Shown here in pieces: positions 1 through 6,294 of a DNA stretch of 41,567 nt. Position 1 is the stretch's first letter, and the number at the start of each line of letters is the position of its first letter. The position numbers and the translations under genes were made by a program. The stretch comes from a virus: IMG/VR virus record IMGVR_UViG_3300013306_000779, positions 1 through 41,567 of that record; one strand, 5' to 3'. The notes below the pieces were generated by a model. It saw nothing but the letters and a program-made list of their open reading frames with translations. It had not been told where the DNA came from and did not search any database.

Positions 1-141
1 TTACTGACTGGCGCGCGCGGCGCGCACCGCGCGGACGAACGCCGTGCTGCTCTGGTTGTAGACGTAGGCGCCGCCGTAGCTGAAGTTGACGCTCCACGCG
101 TAGCCAGCCGGCGACGAGGCGACGGGAGTGCTCGACCAATA
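1..141 (-). repeat. DGR-type variable repeat VR1
   Basis: The 141 nt at the 3' end of the first DUF1566 gene align without gaps to 4643-4783. 122 positions are identical and 19 differ, in 13 codons. Every difference falls on codon position 1 or 2. Twelve of the 13 codons end in C in both copies, and the other is ACT versus TCT. The distal 48 nt, next to and including the stop codon, are identical and very GC-rich, as expected for an initiation-of-mutagenic-homing segment. In known DGRs template AAC codons become NNC by adenine-specific mutagenesis. In VR1 many variable codons are AAC, TAC or AGC. Confidence 0.85.
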
Positions 142-474
142 CCACGACGATTCGGCCTTGAAGAACGCGGTTTCGATCGCGGGGCTGAACCGCTCGTAGT
201 CGACCAGGCTGAGCAGCTCCTTGATCGTCGGAAGGCGCCAATCGGAGTGCTTGCCGATGCGCACCGACGCGGCTGCAACTTTTGCTTCTGACCACTTGTA
301 AGGCGTGCCAGCGCCGACCGTATCGGCCATCCAGATCAGGCCGGTTTCGCGATCGAGGACCTGCGACCAGGATTTGGCTGTCGGAGCGAGCTCCTTGCCC
401 GTGCTGCTTAACTTGATGAAGCGAACGGACGCCGATTTTGACTTCGCGGCTTTTTTCTTCGGTGAGGATTTCAT
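1..474 (-). CDS. DUF1566 (Lcl C-terminal) protein, probable DGR variable protein 1
   Basis: A 157-residue protein with a Lys/Ser-rich N-terminal stretch (about residues 1-20) followed by one DUF1566 domain. Family hallmarks seen are GLIW, DWRLPTIKEL, YWSS and the C-terminal FVRAVR. DUF1566 proteins adopt a C-type-lectin-like fold and are known targets of diversity-generating retroelements. The last 47 codons, including the stop, match the end of the gene at 4643-5056 except at 13 codons that differ only at bases one and two. The upstream halves of the two proteins are clearly diverged, so the match is local. I chose ATG 474, which overlaps the ParB-like gene stop as ATGA; a longer open frame upstream runs through that gene and is spurious. 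It is the last gene of the leftward operon and its stop is the first base of the window. The protein has no signal peptide. Its ligand or virion location is unknown. Confidence 0.9.
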   Translation of the reverse strand: MKSSPKKKAAKSKSASVRFIKLSSTGKELAPTAKSWSQVLDRETGLIWMADTVGAGTPYKWSEAKVAAASVRIGKHSDWRLPTIKELLSLVDYERFSPAIETAFFKAESSWYWSSTPVASSPAGYAWSVNFSYGGAYVYNQSSTAFVRAVRAARASQ

Positions 475-2429
475 GAGCGATCCTTGGTTTTTGCGACGGT
501 GGATTCGGCAGCGCCGAACCGCAGCGGTTTCGGCAGCCAGGTCTTGAGCAGCGGCTGCGCCAGATCGGCGAGCTCGGATTTCTTGAGCTTCTCGGCCTTG
601 CCGATGACGGCCTTGTCGACTTTGGCCTCCTTGAGCGCGGCCAGGATGGTGGCGGCGTTGACGCGGCCGAGGTAGTTGTCGCGCTTGGCCGTCCATCTCG
701 GCCGCATGTTCAGCTTGAGCGCTGCGGCGAGCGGCAATGCGCGATGATCTCTCTCGTCGCCAGCGATAACATCGATGGATTCGGCCACGCAATAGACGAG
801 CAGGCGCTGTACGGTCTTGCCCGCATCCTTGATCAACCAAGCGAGCAGCTCATCCGACTTCTTCGGCAACATGGCCTGCAGCGCGACGCGTTCGGCGCCG
901 AGCTTGGCGATGTCAGCATTGCCGTCGACGGCCATGCTGAGGCGTTCGGCGCGCAGCGCCTGGTTGGGCGCCTGAGTGTGCTCATGCTCGATCTTTACCG
1001 GATGACTATGCGCCGACGTCGTCGGGTAGAACTGTTTCAAGGCAAGCCGATGTGTCAAGGCGATTACGGCGCTGCCTGGCTGGGCGATCATCTCGGCGGC
1101 GATCGCGAATGTGGCGGCCGCAGTGAGCTCGCGCAGGAGCGCCTCACTATGGCCTGGCTGCTGCGCGACCGTTGCGCCGGCGCCCGCTTTGCCTTTCTTC
1201 GCGTCCTTCTCCTGGCGCAGCTTGCCCTTGACCAGGCCGCGATAGATGACCAGGTTGCCGCTGTTACGATCGAGGCCAATCATCGCGCCGCCCTTGGCGA
1301 GGATCTTCGGATCCCACTTGGCGTGCGCGTCTTCGATCAGGCGCAGCTCGGCCTCGATCGCGCGGCAGCGATCGCGTAATTCGCCGGCCTCATCCTGCCG
1401 CTCGGTATCCCAGATCTTGCGCGACATCTTTCCGGCTTCGTCGCGCTCGAGCTTCAGCGCAGCGACCTGTTTTTTCTCGGCGTCGTCGGGCTTCGTGAAC
1501 CCGATCGGCTCGGCGCGCGAATATTCGTTTAGATCCTCATATTGGGAGATCGTCTCGCGCACGATGACGAACGACCAGCCTTCCTTGCGCACGCGTTCCT
1601 CGACCTCCGCGAGCTTCTTCGTGGCGAGCTCCTGCAGGAGGCGTTTGTCGGTGATGTAGCCGGCATCCTTGTCGCTGAAAAGATCGCGGTGCACGTGGCC
1701 GCCGGCGCGCTCGTATTCGCGCAGACCGACGAAGCGGGCGACCGGATCCTTGGCGATATCGATTTCGCCCTTCGTGAGGGCCTCGCGCAGCTTGTCCGGC
1801 GCGCGGCTCCATTCGTCTTTTGACTTGCCCCAGGCCTTCTCCTGCGCGGCATGATCGTCGACGATCGCGAGCGCCATCATCTGCGCGAGCGTGATCTTAT
1901 CGTTGCGGAATTGCTCGAACAGGCTTGGCGCGACGTTGGCCAGCTTGAGGCGGCGCTGCACGACTTGCGGCGTGACGCCGAAGCGCGCGGACACGTCGTC
2001 GACGGACTTGCCCTGCGCGATCATGTCGCGGAAGGCGACGAACTCGTCGGCCGGGTGCATGGCCTGGCGCACGGTATTCTCGGCCAAGCTGGCGGTGAGG
2101 GCTTGCGATTCATCGATCAGGCGGCAGGGGATGCCGTCGCGCAGCTCGGCCGGCAAACGGTTTTCTTTCGCGAGCAGGCGCAGCGCGCGCGTGCGGCGGC
2201 AGCCGGCGACGACAGTGTAATGCTCGAACTCGCTGGCGCCGGCGAGCGGCGAGGTCGTGTCGCCGACGACGGTGAGGTTCTGCAGCAGGCCTTCGGCAGC
2301 GATGGAGGCGGCGAGCTCGGTGATGCTGATGCCGTTCGTCTTCCGCACGCCATGCGTGGCTTCGCTGAGGCGCTCGATCGGCACGGTGATCAGGCGCGGT
2401 TCGATGGCGGGTGTGGCGAGCTTGTTCAT
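471..2429 (-). CDS. ParB/RepB/Spo0J-family protein, large phage type
   Basis: A 652-residue protein. The N-terminal quarter has the ParB/sulfiredoxin-like domain: an AGCRRTRAL box (the family GxRR motif) and then an EN..R..MHPADE segment. A helix-turn-helix follows (SVDDVSARFGV..QVVQRRLKLA). ParB proteins bind centromere-like sites, and many are CTPases that slide on DNA; large phage and plasmid homologues often have unknown roles. The last 400 residues are helical, charged and unassigned. ATG 2429 is preceded by AAAGG at good spacing; the TTG at 2447 is less likely. There is no ParA gene in the window, so a complete partition system is not shown. It lies between a zinc protein and the terminal DUF1566 gene, overlapping the latter by 4 bp. 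A parS-like palindrome occurs at 16610, but this helix-turn-helix is not obviously of the chromosomal parS-reading type. Alternatives are a transcription or silencing factor. Confidence 0.85.
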   Translation of the reverse strand: MNKLATPAIEPRLITVPIERLSEATHGVRKTNGISITELAASIAAEGLLQNLTVVGDTTSPLAGASEFEHYTVVAGCRRTRALRLLAKENRLPAELRDGIPCRLIDESQALTASLAENTVRQAMHPADEFVAFRDMIAQGKSVDDVSARFGVTPQVVQRRLKLANVAPSLFEQFRNDKITLAQMMALAIVDDHAAQEKAWGKSKDEWSRAPDKLREALTKGEIDIAKDPVARFVGLREYERAGGHVHRDLFSDKDAGYITDKRLLQELATKKLAEVEERVRKEGWSFVIVRETISQYEDLNEYSRAEPIGFTKPDDAEKKQVAALKLERDEAGKMSRKIWDTERQDEAGELRDRCRAIEAELRLIEDAHAKWDPKILAKGGAMIGLDRNSGNLVIYRGLVKGKLRQEKDAKKGKAGAGATVAQQPGHSEALLRELTAAATFAIAAEMIAQPGSAVIALTHRLALKQFYPTTSAHSHPVKIEHEHTQAPNQALRAERLSMAVDGNADIAKLGAERVALQAMLPKKSDELLAWLIKDAGKTVQRLLVYCVAESIDVIAGDERDHRALPLAAALKLNMRPRWTAKRDNYLGRVNAATILAALKEAKVDKAVIGKAEKLKKSELADLAQPLLKTWLPKPLRFGAAESTVAKTKDRS

Positions 2430-2456
2430 CGGTATACCTTTGCGCAATTTGCGCGG

Positions 2457-2693
2457 TTAAAGGACGGTGTCGCGCGTGATCTGGTGACGTTTCACGGTGG
2501 CGAGGGTGGAAAGATGGCGCCGGCCGGCGTTCCATCGCTCGAGGTAGCGATCGCATCCGCAGCAGACGCCGACCGACTCACCGCGGTCGACGACGAGCCA
2601 GAAGCACGGCTTGCCCGTCGCCGGATTCGTGCAGGCATGGAAGTCGTCGCAGCCGCAGCCGATGCAAATGGCCAGTTCGATCAGCTGGAACAT
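2457..2693 (-). CDS. Small cysteine-rich, probably zinc-binding protein
   Basis: A 78-residue protein with clustered cysteines: CIGCGC, then HAC, a lone C, and VCCGC, giving two pairs that could hold one or two metal ions. Such small zinc proteins are common in phage early operons, and no function is known for this one. I chose ATG 2693, one base after the upstream gene's TGA; the open frame extends further but only as overlap of that gene. The gene is 27 nt upstream of the ParB-like start and is presumably co-transcribed with it. Confidence 0.7.
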   Translation of the reverse strand: MFQLIELAICIGCGCDDFHACTNPATGKPCFWLVVDRGESVGVCCGCDRYLERWNAGRRHLSTLATVKRHQITRDTVL

Positions 2694-2694
2694 G

Positions 2695-3342
2695 TCAGAG
2701 CGTTGACTCGATCGCGCCGAGCACTGCGGACTTGAGGCCGTCGGGCATCGGATCCGGATGCAGGTGCATGAGCGCAAGCGCCATTGTGCGCAAGGAGCCG
2801 CGCTCGACGACGACGCCCTTGGTGACCAGCGCGCTTTCTGCGGCCGTCATCACGTAAGCGCCAACGGTGAGACCGCGCGTCACAGTCGCCGACGCAGCTT
2901 TCTGTGCGATCGCGATTGCCTTGGCGGGGGGGGCAGACTTACGGCCAGCTTTGCGGCCTGGCTTGGCTTTGCCGGATCCAGATGGGCGTCCGCGTTTCTT
3001 CGGCGCCGGCGCATGCGCGATTGGTTCGGCCGAGCGCTGTTTCGCGACCGCGGCCTTCGCCGTCTTCGCGATCTTGCTGACGATCTTCTCGGCGACGTTC
3101 TCGGCGATATCCTGTTTCGGCGCGCGCTTGGGAACGTAGCTCGGATCGATCAGATAGGTTCCGCTGCCGCTCTCTGTCGGCGCCTCGCGCATTACCTCCC
3201 CCGATTCGCACATGGCGAACAGTGGGCTTGCGACATTCGCGGATGTAACGCTGTCGTCGTCAAGTGCTTCGCGCACCTCGCGCGCGGTCATGGGTCCGGA
3301 AGCGGCGCGGAGTACTTCGCGAATGCGATCGGCAAGCGTCAT
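2695..3342 (-). CDS. DNA-binding protein with winged-helix-like N-terminus and AT-hook-like centre
   Basis: A 215-residue protein. Residues 1-70 resemble a winged-helix domain of the kind that begins with ADRIREVL and TAREVREAL. Residues 75-145 are Lys/Ala/Pro-rich and include KKRGRPSGSG, an AT-hook-like core, plus further basic repeats. The C-terminal 60 residues are a small helical domain. This suggests a nucleoid-type or regulatory DNA-binding protein; the target is unknown. The ATG has a usable purine-rich leader and the gene follows the cell-wall hydrolase by 15 nt in the leftward operon. The basic low-complexity middle is visible directly; the regulatory role is inference. Confidence 0.7.
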   Translation of the reverse strand: MTLADRIREVLRAASGPMTAREVREALDDDSVTSANVASPLFAMCESGEVMREAPTESGSGTYLIDPSYVPKRAPKQDIAENVAEKIVSKIAKTAKAAVAKQRSAEPIAHAPAPKKRGRPSGSGKAKPGRKAGRKSAPPAKAIAIAQKAASATVTRGLTVGAYVMTAAESALVTKGVVVERGSLRTMALALMHLHPDPMPDGLKSAVLGAIESTL

Positions 3343-3357
3343 GGTTTGGCCCTCGGG

Positions 3358-3846
3358 TTAATTAGCCGCGACGATCGGCGGCGCGGCATAAAAGGTGTGC
3401 GCGCCCAGGCGGCAGACGATGCCGGCGCGATCGATATGCGCGTCCTGGTCGAACGCGGTGGCGGCACTGCAGGCGAACGGCACCGGCGCGGTGCCGGCGA
3501 TCACCTGGTCGGCGATATCGAGCGCGCGGGACCAGGAGGCGGCATCGATGCGCTCGGGATGGCGCGGCGTTGGCCAGCGATCGAGGCCGACGAACTGGCC
3601 CGGCTGCAGGGCGACGTCGCACAGCGTGCGCGGCCAGCGGCCGGCGGGATCGATCGCGCGATTGATGACGACTTGCATCGTCGCGGCCATGCCGGCGTCG
3701 CCCTGGTCGCGCGCTTCGCTGAAACCGACGAGCGCAAGGCACGTGCGGCCACTGAAATCGACGAGCGGCGCCGGCGGGCGGTCTTCGTTGAAGTCGAGGC
3801 CGGCGGAGATAATGGCCGCGAAGCCAAGGAGCTTGGCGAGGGCCAT
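3358..3846 (-). CDS. Cell-wall hydrolase, SleB/Hydrolase_2 family
   Basis: A 162-residue protein. It has a hydrophobic N-terminus (about residues 1-16) that could be a signal-arrest or cleavable signal, then the family core with glutamate 44 in SEARDQGDAGM, VVINRA, CDVALQPGQF and a C-terminal GAHTFYA. Hydrolase_2 enzymes cleave peptidoglycan glycan strands, as in spore cortex lysis and phage lysis. The open frame extends upstream, but ATG 3846 begins the coherent domain and lies just past the stop of the upstream membrane or secreted gene. A second, unrelated peptidoglycan enzyme (M15, 23693-24202) lies in the rightward lysis cassette. This one may therefore act in entry, superinfection or remodelling rather than classical lysis; that is inference. 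Its expression should follow the repressor-controlled leftward promoter. Confidence 0.8.
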   Translation of the reverse strand: MALAKLLGFAAIISAGLDFNEDRPPAPLVDFSGRTCLALVGFSEARDQGDAGMAATMQVVINRAIDPAGRWPRTLCDVALQPGQFVGLDRWPTPRHPERIDAASWSRALDIADQVIAGTAPVPFACSAATAFDQDAHIDRAGIVCRLGAHTFYAAPPIVAAN

Positions 3847-3847
3847 C

Positions 3848-4093
3848 TCAGCGATCGAACCCGTTGGAGGAAATACGATCGACGCTGCATGTGGCAGGCA
3901 GAGCGAATACGCCGGAGGCATATTTGCCGCCGGCCGGCCCGCACACGTACACGTTGCCGCATGCCAGAACGACCATGCCGCGCTGCCATGCGACGGGGCC
4001 GGAGAACGTGCAGGATTTGCCGGCGAGCTGGATGATCACTGTCGGCGCTGTGATGAGAATGAGCATCACGGCGAGAGCGAGCCAGGTCTTCAC
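3848..4093 (-). CDS. Small secreted or membrane protein upstream of the hydrolase
   Basis: An 81-residue protein. Residues 1-24 are a strong hydrophobic segment after MKTW, reading as a signal peptide or single membrane anchor. The rest contains four cysteines that could form disulfides in the periplasm. I do not recognise the family. It overlaps the upstream gene by 4 bp (ATGA) and ends one base before the hydrolase start, so translation is probably coupled. A helper or inhibitor role for the hydrolase is possible from position only. Confidence 0.7.
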   Translation of the reverse strand: MKTWLALAVMLILITAPTVIIQLAGKSCTFSGPVAWQRGMVVLACGNVYVCGPAGGKYASGVFALPATCSVDRISSNGFDR

Positions 4094-4404
4094 GCGACGC
4101 GCCTTTGCGTGGCGATGCGCGCGCGCTGTGGATTGGTTTTTGGCAAGCGCTCACGCGCCAGGCGCAGCAGCTCGAAGGCTTCGCGGCCAGCGGCGGTGAT
4201 CGAATAATGGCGCATGCCGCCACGGTCGATGCGCAGCGAAACGTGCCCGCGCGCGGTGGCGACATAGAGGATCGCGCCAGCGCGGCCCTGCTTGGAATCG
4301 GCGGCATGCGAGCACTCGGCCAGCGTGAGCTCGCCACGCTCGAGCAACGCGGCCATGATCGCATCGGTCGCTGCGCTGGTACGGTCGGCTCTTACGCGCG
4401 GCAT
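4090..4404 (-). CDS. Winged-helix-like small DNA-binding protein
   Basis: A 104-residue protein. The N-terminal 70 residues look like a winged helix: DAIMAALLERGELTL, ECSHAADS, then a wing-like GHVSLRIDRGGMRHYSIT stretch typical of small phage regulators that end in YSIT..GRE. The C-terminus is basic. This suggests a local transcription regulator, with no identifiable operator. It overlaps the following gene by 4 bp and the preceding gene by 13 bp, so it belongs to the same leftward transcript. Confidence 0.7.
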   Translation of the reverse strand: MPRVRADRTSAATDAIMAALLERGELTLAECSHAADSKQGRAGAILYVATARGHVSLRIDRGGMRHYSITAAGREAFELLRLARERLPKTNPQRARIATQRRVA

Positions 4405-4616
4405 GCGTCGGCGTCCAGCGCTTCCGCCGGCGACTGCTCGGCGATGGTAATAAAGCTGCGCTCATGCATGGTGATTGAGATCGACTCGCCCGGCGCGAGA
4501 TCCTGGAACTGCTGCAGCGCGGCCGGCTCGCCTGGCGCGATGTCGGTGCGATTGATTGCAATGACGAGCTTGCGCGATGCATCTGCGCTCAGAGCCATTT
4601 GAAGTTTTGCGGGCAT
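4392..4616 (-). CDS. Small conserved-looking phage protein, unknown function
   Basis: A 74-residue acidic-to-neutral protein beginning MPAKLQMALSAD. No known motif was recognised. ATG 4616 has an AGAGG ribosome site nine bases upstream, which decides this start over the longer open frame that runs back into the DUF1566 gene. It lies 26 nt downstream of the second variable-protein gene. Accessory proteins of DGRs (Avd) are larger helical-bundle proteins of about 120 residues. This protein does not look like one, so I do not call it Avd. Confidence 0.65.
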   Translation of the reverse strand: MPAKLQMALSADASRKLVIAINRTDIAPGEPAALQQFQDLAPGESISITMHERSFITIAEQSPAEALDADACRA

Positions 4617-4642
4617 CGCCGATCCTCTTGCCAAAAGTCCAA

Positions 4643-4783
4643 TTACTGACTGGCGCGCGCGGCGCGCACCGCGCGGACGAACGCCGTGCTGTCCTGGCCG
4701 CTGACGCCGGCGACGCCGCCGTAGAAGCTGACGCCCCACGCGCAGTCAGCCGGCGACGAGGCGTCGGGAGAGCTCGACCAATA
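4643..4783 (-). repeat. DGR-type variable repeat VR2
   Basis: Ungapped 141-nt partner of positions 1-141. The 19 differences are confined to bases 1 and 2 of 13 codons lying within a 27-codon stretch, and the third bases of all 47 codons are identical. Ordinary divergence would put most changes at third positions, so this is the reverse of drift under purifying selection. Similarity stops abruptly upstream of 4783. Confidence 0.85.
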
Positions 4784-5056
4784 GAAATCGGATTTCAGCC
4801 TGAGCTCAGGATCGGCGGCAGGATTGAAGCGCGAGCGATCGCGAAGCGTTTCAAGCTCTTCGATCGTCGGCAAGCGCCAGTCGTCGAATCCCGCGCTGCG
4901 AAACGATGCCGCTGCCTCCTTGGCATCCTTCCAGTTCATTCGCTTTTCGGAGACGTCAATCGCGGCCCACATCAGGCCGTTTTTCTCGTCGAGGAATGCG
5001 GCCAAAGTTGGCGCGCCGATCGGCCGACCGTCGCTTCCAATTTTTATCATCTGCAC
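4643..5056 (-). CDS. DUF1566 (Lcl C-terminal) protein, probable DGR variable protein 2
   Basis: A 137-residue protein consisting almost wholly of one DUF1566 domain: GLMW, WKDAKEAAASF, DWRLPTIEEL, YWSSS and the terminal FVRAVR. Its N-terminal 85 residues are only moderately similar to the protein encoded at 1-474, yet the last 47 codons are nearly the same apart from 13 scattered codons. That is the pattern expected when one DGR template serves two targets. GTG 5056 sits six bases after AAGGAG and is preferred; ATG 5050 is possible. There is no signal peptide. It lies in the middle of the leftward operon. The lectin-like fold and ligand-display role come from the family; the actual ligand is unknown. 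Confidence 0.88.
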   Translation of the reverse strand: MQMIKIGSDGRPIGAPTLAAFLDEKNGLMWAAIDVSEKRMNWKDAKEAAASFRSAGFDDWRLPTIEELETLRDRSRFNPAADPELRLKSDFYWSSSPDASSPADCAWGVSFYGGVAGVSGQDSTAFVRAVRAARASQ

Positions 5057-5071
5057 TGGTTTCTCCTTGGG

Positions 5072-5374
5072 TCAGGCGCGCGGCATGGCGCGGTAAACTG
5101 AAGACAGTTCGCGGATGCGCAGCTGCTCGGCGCGCAACTTGCCGGCGCGGATGCAGGACAGCGTGTCGTGCCCGACGCGAATGCCCCAGGCGACGGCCGC
5201 GGTGGCGTTGCTGTCGGTGCATCCAATCTCGAGCGCGTGCCGCGTGACGACGCTGCCAACGGCTTCGGCATCGAGGCGATCGGCAGGCTTGGGCGCTTCG
5301 ATCGCGACGTCGGTTTCGAACGCGGCGCGGAATGCCTGGCCGATCATGGAATCGATCATGGCGTCGTCGATCAT
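5072..5374 (-). CDS. Small phage protein, unknown function
   Basis: A 100-residue protein with a methionine-rich start (MIDDAMIDSMIG), giving several possible starts. I chose ATG 5374 because it overlaps the upstream gene's stop as ATGA. The body has two cysteines and a helical C-terminus (KLRAEQLRIRELSSVY). No family was recognised. It is followed closely by the DUF1566 gene at 5056 in the same operon. Confidence 0.65.
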   Translation of the reverse strand: MIDDAMIDSMIGQAFRAAFETDVAIEAPKPADRLDAEAVGSVVTRHALEIGCTDSNATAAVAWGIRVGHDTLSCIRAGKLRAEQLRIRELSSVYRAMPRA

Positions 5375-5481
5375 TGCGTGATGCCCGCGAGGAACAGGCC
5401 CCAACCGGCCACGGCTATGCCGATGCCTATGCAGGCAAGCAGGAAAAAGAACAGGGTGCGGCGCGAGGGCTGGCTGCTCAT
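5371..5481 (-). CDS. 36-residue single-span membrane peptide
   Basis: A very short gene read directly from the minus strand: MSSQPSRRTL, then one hydrophobic helix of about 24 residues and a short polar tail ending in ITQ. It is joined by ATGA overlaps at both ends to the 40-residue peptide gene before it and the 100-residue gene after it, which is the main evidence that it is real. N-in, C-out topology is suggested by the RR before the helix. It could be a holin-like, superinfection or toxin-like micropeptide; nothing decides between these. Confidence 0.6.
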   Translation of the reverse strand: MSSQPSRRTLFFFLLACIGIGIAVAGWGLFLAGITQ

Positions 5482-5600
5482 GGCAGCGCACCGAAACAGC
5501 GCGAAAGGCCAATGAGCAGGCCGAGAACTACGCCGATGATGGCTGCGGCGTAGGGGTGGGTACGAGCGTTCGGATCGTAGACCCAGAAAGGACGAGGCAT
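5478..5600 (-). CDS. 40-residue single-span membrane peptide, first gene of the leftward operon
   Basis: A short gene beginning MPRPFWVYDP with a hydrophobic helix from about residue 18 to 33 containing GVVLGLLIG, ending in CFGALP. GGAG stands seven bases before the ATG, and the gene begins about 21 nt after the predicted start of the repressor-controlled leftward promoter. Its stop overlaps the next membrane-peptide gene by 4 bp. Two consecutive one-helix peptides at the head of an operon containing a cell-wall hydrolase suggest a membrane-active pair. The function is not shown. Confidence 0.65.
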   Translation of the reverse strand: MPRPFWVYDPNARTHPYAAAIIGVVLGLLIGLSRCFGALP

Positions 5601-5627
5601 TTTGCGCTCCGCTGCTATGCGGTGCGC

Positions 5628-5671
5628 ATATTAGGTCCGGCCTAATTTATTTGTCAATAGGCACAGCCTAA
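5628..5671 (-). promoter_or_regulatory. Leftward promoter with two repressor operators
   Basis: Read leftward, -35 TTGACA (5652-5657) and -10 TAATAT (5628-5633) are 18 bp apart. One inverted repeat, TTAGGCCGGACCTAA, fills 5631-5645 between the boxes. A second, TTAGG-N5-CCTAT, fills 5657-5671 and touches the -35. Repeat centres are 26 bp apart. The module closely matches the rightward one at 6827-6870, so the same regulator should bind both. A bound dimer at either site would block RNA polymerase. Confidence 0.75.
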
Positions 5672-5680
5672 TATTTGTTC

Positions 5681-6121
5681 TTATTCCTGAATGGTGGTCA
5701 GCACGTCGTTTTCAAAGTAGAGGTAATGGCGATCACTATACGAGCTGCCAAAGACCCATTGCTCGCGCACGCCGCGCGAAGTCTCAGTTCGATTTTTGCT
5801 AGGCCAGCTGCCAAGCCATGGGTTGTATTTTATTTTCCCCTCATCGATTTGCCTTAACCTCGTCGGGAAATCGACTTTCTTATTTTCTTCGATCGATTGA
5901 AGCAATACCGCCTCAACTTCGGACTTCTTCATTCCTACGCGTGGCCGCCAATCGCTAATATCAGCAGCGAGTGCCGGCGCCGGCGGGGGCGCTGCGGCAC
6001 CCGTGCATGCGGCCTCGGTCCAAGCGCCATTGGCGTCCTTACATTTGTAAGATGCGGCGAGCGCACTTAATCCGGCGATAGAGGCTAATAACGCGATCGC
6101 GGCGATAGATATCGTTCGCAT
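5681..6121 (-). CDS. Secreted protein with DUF4124-like start and BamE/SmpA-like C-terminus (candidate moron)
   Basis: A 146-residue protein. Residues 1-23 are a clear Sec signal peptide (hydrophobic core, then ALAAS). YKCKDANGAWTEAAC follows, as in small periplasmic DUF4124-like proteins, then an Ala/Pro linker. The C-terminal half resembles the BamE/SmpA fold: VGMKKSEVEAVL, then EQWVFG and YLYFENDVL. AAGGA lies seven bases before ATG 6121. The gene shares orientation with the repressor and is separate from the leftward early operon by position. A possible -10 (TAAAAT, 6160-6165) lies upstream. It could therefore be expressed in the lysogen and alter the host envelope; that is inference from position and secretion. 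Confidence 0.75.
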   Translation of the reverse strand: MRTISIAAIALLASIAGLSALAASYKCKDANGAWTEAACTGAAAPPPAPALAADISDWRPRVGMKKSEVEAVLLQSIEENKKVDFPTRLRQIDEGKIKYNPWLGSWPSKNRTETSRGVREQWVFGSSYSDRHYLYFENDVLTTIQE

Positions 6122-6260
6122 GGCCTAATCCTTCGACCTTGGTCGTCTCCAAAAATGCGATTTTAGCGTGTTCAACTGCGCTGCCACACAACCGACAGGG
6201 GGTTGGTAATGGTAGATTTCGACAAGTCTGATCCTGTGTTCCTTGCATGGATGGGGAAGC

Positions 6261-6294
6261 AAAAAAGGGCGGCTGTGCGAACTAGCTCGCCTTT
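6261..6294 (-). terminator. Possible terminator after the repressor gene
   Basis: On the minus strand AAAGGCG at the end of the repressor gene can pair with CGCCCTTT (one bulge) across a 16-nt loop, followed by six T's (6261-6266). The stem is short and partly inside the coding sequence, so this is a weak call. If real, it separates the repressor from the secreted gene. Confidence 0.3.

Noticed and set aside
471-2447. Full ParABS partition system
   Set aside because: Only a ParB-like gene and one parS-like site are present; no ParA-type Walker protein is in the window.
2758-4035. 425-codon plus-strand open frame over the hydrolase and AT-hook-like genes
   Set aside because: Arg-rich shadow. 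The minus strand has family motifs, ribosome sites and overlap coupling.
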